A DNA stretch of 64,000 nt from Theropithecus gelada (lineage: Eukaryota; Chordata; Mammalia; Primates; Cercopithecidae): positions 110,746,936-110,810,935 of the forward strand of contig NC_037677.1 in NCBI RefSeq assembly GCF_003255815.1, in the 5' to 3' direction. The translations under genes and the position numbers were made by a program. Below, piece after piece: positions 59,740 through 64,000 of the stretch. Within the stretch, counting starts at the first letter, position 1, and every line of letters starts with the position of its first letter. The notes under the pieces are model-generated. The model saw nothing but the letters and a program-made list of their open reading frames with translations, made no database searches and had not been told where the DNA came from.

Positions 59740-61010
59740 TTTTTGCTATTTTAGATGGACATTTTTATATATAGAATTTTTTGGTATTTAGGATTATTTC
59801 AATGGCATGATTTCTAGATGTAGAGGTACCAAGTCAGTGGCTAGGAATGCTTTTTAAAAACCCATAGGTATATACGTATATATTTCTAAATTGCTTCCCA
59901 GAAAGAGCGTACTGATTGATACTCCCTTCAGTAATGAGTGGCTTAATGTTTTAATTGCACTCACTAGGTGGAAAATGCATACTTGCTTCAATTTGAATTT
60001 TTTTTAACTATAAGGTTGAATGTTTTTCCCCTTATGTTTACGAACTGATCTTCCTCTCTGCATTCTGTTCATGCCTTTTTGTCATTCATTTTACTGTACT
60101 GGCCTGCAAATAACAGCTTATTTGATGCCTCAGCGTGTCTCTGCATAGGCAAACCAGAGCTGGAGTGGCGACGCGAAGGAACCGCCAGACATACCTGGCT
60201 CTGCATCTTCTCCTTCACCATCCTCAGGCTGTGCTTATTACTTACTCCCTGATTACAAAATGTGTGATAAGTCACCAGGCCTCAGGACCGTGTTGCAGGA
60301 AGAAAGGGGTGAAGGACTGTGCTAGCCACGTCTGTCCCTGTTCTGCAGGGTAGGGAAGAGCTTTCTCAGAAGCCACCTCAGGAGAACTCTGGCCAGTATC
60401 GTCGCTAACTCTAGCTGGCAAATCAGAGGTTGAATGGTGTTTGAGTCTGCTACAGTATCTGGAGGTTCTTAATATTTATCCCACTTTTGAAAAGGTATCA
60501 AATTTGTCATCTTTGTGATAGTATTTCCTGGACTGCTTACTATTTTGGTAAGTTTTCATTGTCACATGGTTATGTTTGCTATCATTTCCTTTGTGATTGT
60601 TTTAACCACTTTTAAACTAAACAAAAGAAACCCTTCATCCATGGCTATTGCAGGCTGATTCTCTGTGAAGCATAATCTGAGATGGAGATTTGTGTGTATT
60701 GTGATGAGTGAATGTGGCCTGTATGATACTAGTTTTTTTGTATTCGAGATGGATTTTGCAGTCCAGTGTACACTCAATGTTGAAAAAAAGGAATGTTCTT
60801 GGTTATATTAGTCCCGATTAGGTCAAGTTTGTTAACTCATACAGTCTTTACTATTGCCTGTTTTCTGTCTGAGTAGTAGTTGTCTAAGATAGATGTGCCC
60901 TAATCATAGTGGACTGAATTTCTTCTCCTTCAGTCAAATTTTGTTTTATACACCTCAAAACAACATTATAATGATTCAAAGATTCCTGGCTGCTTTATCT
61001 CCTTGGAGTG
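59740..61010 (+). other. TDRD1 intron 1, unclassified part
   Basis: No recognised exon. 60130-60420 is more GC-rich with many CpG and looks like an old repeat or conserved element that I cannot name. Confidence 0.45.
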
Positions 61011-61016
61011 TTTGTT

Positions 61017-61312
61017 TTTTGTTTTCGAGACAGAGTCTCATTCTGTCGCCCAGGCTGGAGTGCAGTGGCGCTGTCTCAGCTCACTGCAACCTCTGGCTCC
61101 CAGGTTCAAGCTCTTCTCCTGCCTCAGCCTCCCGAGTAGTTGGGACTACAGATGCGCACCACCATGCGCAGCTAATTTTTGTATTTTTAGTAGCAATACG
61201 GTTTCACCATGTTGGTCAGGCTGGTCTCGAACTCCTGACCTCAAGTAATCCACCCTCCTTGGCCTCCCAAAATGCTGGGGTTACAGGCATGAGCCACTGT
61301 GCCCAGCCTGTG
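61017..61312 (-). repeat. Alu
   Basis: Antisense, full length; little T run at the start ('gttttttgttttcgagac'). Confidence 0.93.
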
Positions 61313-61402
61313 TTTTTTTAATCAATGTAAAGTATCTTCATGTATCTTAATAGTTTCTACCTTGAGTTTGATTTTATGTGCTACTGATACTAACATTACA
61401 TC

Positions 61403-61700
61403 TTTTTTTTAATTTCGAGACACAGTTTTGCTCTTGTTGCCCAGGCCAGAGTGTGATGGTGTGATCTTGGCTCACTGCAACCTCCACCTCCCAGGATCAA
61501 GCCGTTCTCCTGCCTCAGCCTCCCAAGTAGCTGGGATTACTGGGGTGTGCCACCACACCCAGTTAATTTCTGTATTTTTAGTAAAGATGGGGTTTCACCA
61601 TGTTGTCCAGGCTGGTCTTGAACTCCTGATCTCAGGTGATCCACCTGCCTTGGCCTCCCAAAGTGCTTGGATTACAGGCATGAGCAACCGTGCCCGGCCT
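61403..61700 (-). repeat. Alu with target-site duplication
   Basis: 'taacattacatctttt' on both sides (about 61390 and 61700). Confidence 0.95.
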
Positions 61701-62089
61701 AACATTACATCTTTTAGCTGTTTGCATAGAGCATATTTTAGTCCTTTTATTTGGAACCTTACCATATGACTTGGTTATATGTGTGCCTTTTGTGCCTAAC
61801 ATTTTACTGAATAATTTTCTTCCTGAGTTTATCTCTTTTCTTTAACTGAGACTAACTCATTGATACTTGGATTACTTGGGCTTGATTCTGTCATCTTATT
61901 TGATGTTTTCTGTACCTGAATTTTTCTATTGGATTAAGATTTTCTTCTGTGATTTTAAAGTTATATATTCTGTTTGTCTGGCAGTTACTCTAATATTTTA
62001 ATGCACATTCTTTGTCTTTCTTGTACAGAGTCTACACTTTATTCCTCCCCGCCTGCCCCACCACCACCTGATTCCTCTGGAGCTTCTTT

Positions 62090-62394
62090 CTTTTTTTTTT
62101 TTTCTTGTTTTGAGATGGAGTCTCACTCTCTCACCCAGGTTGGAGTGCAGTGGCACAATCTTGGCTCACTGCAAGCTCTGCCTCCCGGGTTTACGCCATT
62201 CTCCTGCCTCAGCCTCCTGTGTAGCTGGGACTACAGGCACCTGCCACCACACCCGGCTAATATTTTGTAGTTTTTAGTAGAGACGGGGTTTCACTCTGTT
62301 AGCCAGGATGATCTTGATCTCTTGACCTGGTGATCCGCCCGCCTCAGCCTCCCAAAGTGCTGAGATTACAAGTGTGAGCCACCGCGCACGGCCT
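62090..62394 (-). repeat. AluY-like
   Basis: Antisense with Y-type 'gcaagctctgcctcccgggt'; starts in a T run at 62091. Confidence 0.93.
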
Positions 62395-63650
62395 TTATTT
62401 TTCTTTTGTAATTGAACAACATTGCTCTTATTACACAAAACATTGCAGTTCTCAGCCTGTCCCTTCAATTTAGGCATGCTTATCCATACAGTTTTACTTC
62501 CCCTGGCAGCTGCAGTATCTCCCCCATCGCTGCCCACCTGCAGTCATTCTGTTAGGGATCTTCTTGGGGTCGGTCCAATAAGAGTTCCCTACCTTTGAGT
62601 GTGCCTGTATATTTTTGTTTTTCACTATCTTGTCTGTATTCTCATTAGATTAGGTTAGGCCTAATTTAAAGTAAGAAATGAGATAAGTCGTAGGACACCA
62701 ACTGCTCTTTATTTTTTTCTATTCAAGACCATGTTAAACAACATTTAGGTATTACTCATGCTAGTTTCAGCTGTGACATTTTTCCTCCTGCTCAGCTGTT
62801 TGGGGAGCAGACAAAGCTATCAGTCACTACTTGAGAAAGAAGAGGTGTTTGTCTCTTTTAATTCTCCTGGGCAGGGCACTTAGCATTCTTTAAGAGTAAT
62901 AGAAAAACAAGCCAGCATCCTTTCTGGATAGAGGTTTCTCAGAGACACTTTGTGACAAATTAAACTTGGAAAGCTTGCAACATTTCCAATTTACTTTCAG
63001 AGAAAGATGCATAGATAGGACCTTAAAAGCAGTAGGTATAAATTACAATTTGTGGAAGTTCAGCTGGAGATGATAAAAGCAGAGACCTTGGCAAAATGGG
63101 AGGAAGGAGGGGTCAGCTGAGATGGATTGTGAAGCCTGCGCAGGATGGTCAGGCAGTGAGCGCGAGGGCATTCTGGGTAGAGTGTTCAGCATATTCAAGG
63201 ACTGGATATAGGAGAGGGTAGAGGGATTCTGAGAAGGTAGAAAGGTAGGTGACAACCTGATTTAAACACACCTCTTCTGTTGCATTTTGCCATTAAGGTG
63301 TAAGCTTTAGCTTGGGAATATTTCTTTTAAAACATGAAAGACCTTTTCAATTAGTGTTGTCTCAAAAGCTTTTACAAGTAAGGAATGGTGTTGAATGCTG
63401 AGATTTACTTTTTTTGATTTTTCATGAGTTGGTCTGTTGTTGATTTCTGTTAGAGTTCATACTTACAGAGAATCGGTGTTTTTCTTGTGCCTTGTCGGCC
63501 AAGTTTTGATGTCATGGTTATACCTGCTTTGGAATCATTTTATAGGAATTATCTGTTACGTAAATATATTTGGGAGAATTTCTCTGAGCCTGCAGTTCTT
63601 CTGAAATTTTGAAATTAAAAGATGTCTTTTCAATACATTTCTCTCCTTAG
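62395..63650 (+). other. TDRD1 intron 1, final part
   Basis: Unique sequence with an L2-type trace at 63050-63260 ('gcattctgggtagagtgttc'). It ends in a good polypyrimidine tract and acceptor TCTCCTTAG at 63650. Confidence 0.6.
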
Positions 63651-63981
63651 GCCTCTATGAATGTTAAATCGCCATTTAGTATGATGTCAAGAAATAATTT
63701 GGAAGTACCTCCTTCTAAGATGACAGAGCCATTTAATTTTGAGAAAAATGAAAACAAGCTTCCACCACATGAGTCTTTAAGAAGTCCTGGAACACTTCCT
63801 AACCATCCTAATTTCAGGCTGAAAAGCTCAGAGAATGGAAATAAAAAGAACAATTTTTTGCTTTGTGAGCAAACCAAACAATATTTGGCTAGTCAGGAAG
63901 ACAGTTCAGTTTCTTCAAAGCCTAATGGCATCAACGGAGAAGTGGCTGGCTCCAAAGGAGACAGGAAAAAATTGCCAGCAG
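63651..63981 (+). CDS. TDRD1: TDRD1 first coding exon: residues 1-108
   Basis: Acceptor CTCTCCTTAG|GCCTCT and donor CAG|GTGAGT. The ATG at 63657 is only six bases into the exon and opens MNVKSPFSMMSRNNLEVPPS; the exon runs to GDRKKLPA plus one base of Gly109. The human protein as recalled opens almost the same way and has the MYND zinc finger and four tudor domains further on. The region here is Ser/Asn/Lys-rich, without cysteine pairs or hydrophobic core, probably disordered. The start context is poor (T at -3). A second in-frame ATG pair at residues 9-10 has A at -3. Continuing past the donor, the frame hits TGA within three codons, as expected for an intron. Confidence 0.95.
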
Positions 63982-64000
63982 GTGAGTGAAAACCACAGGC

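Larger units (their letters stand above)
54950..64000 (+). other. TDRD1: TDRD1 gene, 5' part (continues past the window)
   Basis: Identified from the first coding exon, whose translation matches the human TDRD1 N-terminus as I recall it. Layout: CpG-rich promoter/first exon, an intron of about 8.4 kb, first coding exon. Family knowledge: TDRD1 binds dimethyl-arginine in PIWI proteins through its tudor domains and acts in nuage for piRNA production and transposon silencing in the male germline. Only the leader before the MYND finger is inside the window. Confidence 0.93.

Noticed and set aside
60893..61321. 142-codon plus-strand frame
   Set aside because: Most of it is antisense Alu; the remaining 40 codons show no homology or splice context.

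Overview
This is a nuclear genomic window from a primate, almost certainly an Old World monkey. It is dense in Alu elements (about 40). The youngest, at 31284, has the Old World monkey AluY sequence variants 'caagcctgtaatc', 'gaggccggagaatgg' and 'gagatccggccactg'. Two head-to-head genes identify the locus as the region orthologous to human 10q25.3.

Left and centre (1 to about 50.07 kb, minus strand): CCDC186 (formerly C10orf118), a long coiled-coil Golgi protein linked to RAB2 and dense-core vesicle maturation. Exon 1 is non-coding and lies in a CpG island at 49.5-50.25 kb. Fourteen coding exons follow leftwards (38468-39160 down to 651-870). All have GT-AG borders, and joined in order they give 871 uninterrupted codons. 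The last exon, about 27 codons if the human length of 898 residues (recalled) applies, lies off the left edge. The minus-strand hairpin of mir-2110 lies at the promoter/exon 1 boundary (49949-50025). The first bases of exon 2 form a start-stop upstream ORF (ATG TAA).

Middle (50.1-54.95 kb): an intergenic spacer of about 5 kb. It holds unique sequence, Alu pieces and an old fragmented LINE-like element.

Right (54.95-64 kb, plus strand): the start of TDRD1, a germline tudor protein of the piRNA pathway. It has a GC-rich promoter/first-exon region at about 54.95-55.25 kb, a repeat-rich first intron, and the first coding exon (63651-63981, 108 codons plus one base). The MYND finger and tudor domains lie beyond the window.

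Introns and spacer are mostly repeats: Alu, MIR/L2-age elements, L1 3' ends, a Tigger DNA transposon carrying a transposase N-terminus remnant, hAT elements (MER20-like and others), one solitary ERV LTR fragment, and microsatellites. Odd structures not explained by common repeats include a 42-bp-arm inverted repeat (17542-17641), a second hairpin (47556-47644) and a 25-bp perfect palindrome (58397-58421). The 97-N gap at 31544-31640 looks like an assembly false duplication inside one Alu. I found no new multi-gene system; the most interesting signals are regulatory (mir-2110, the start-stop uORF, frame-preserving exons) and structural.
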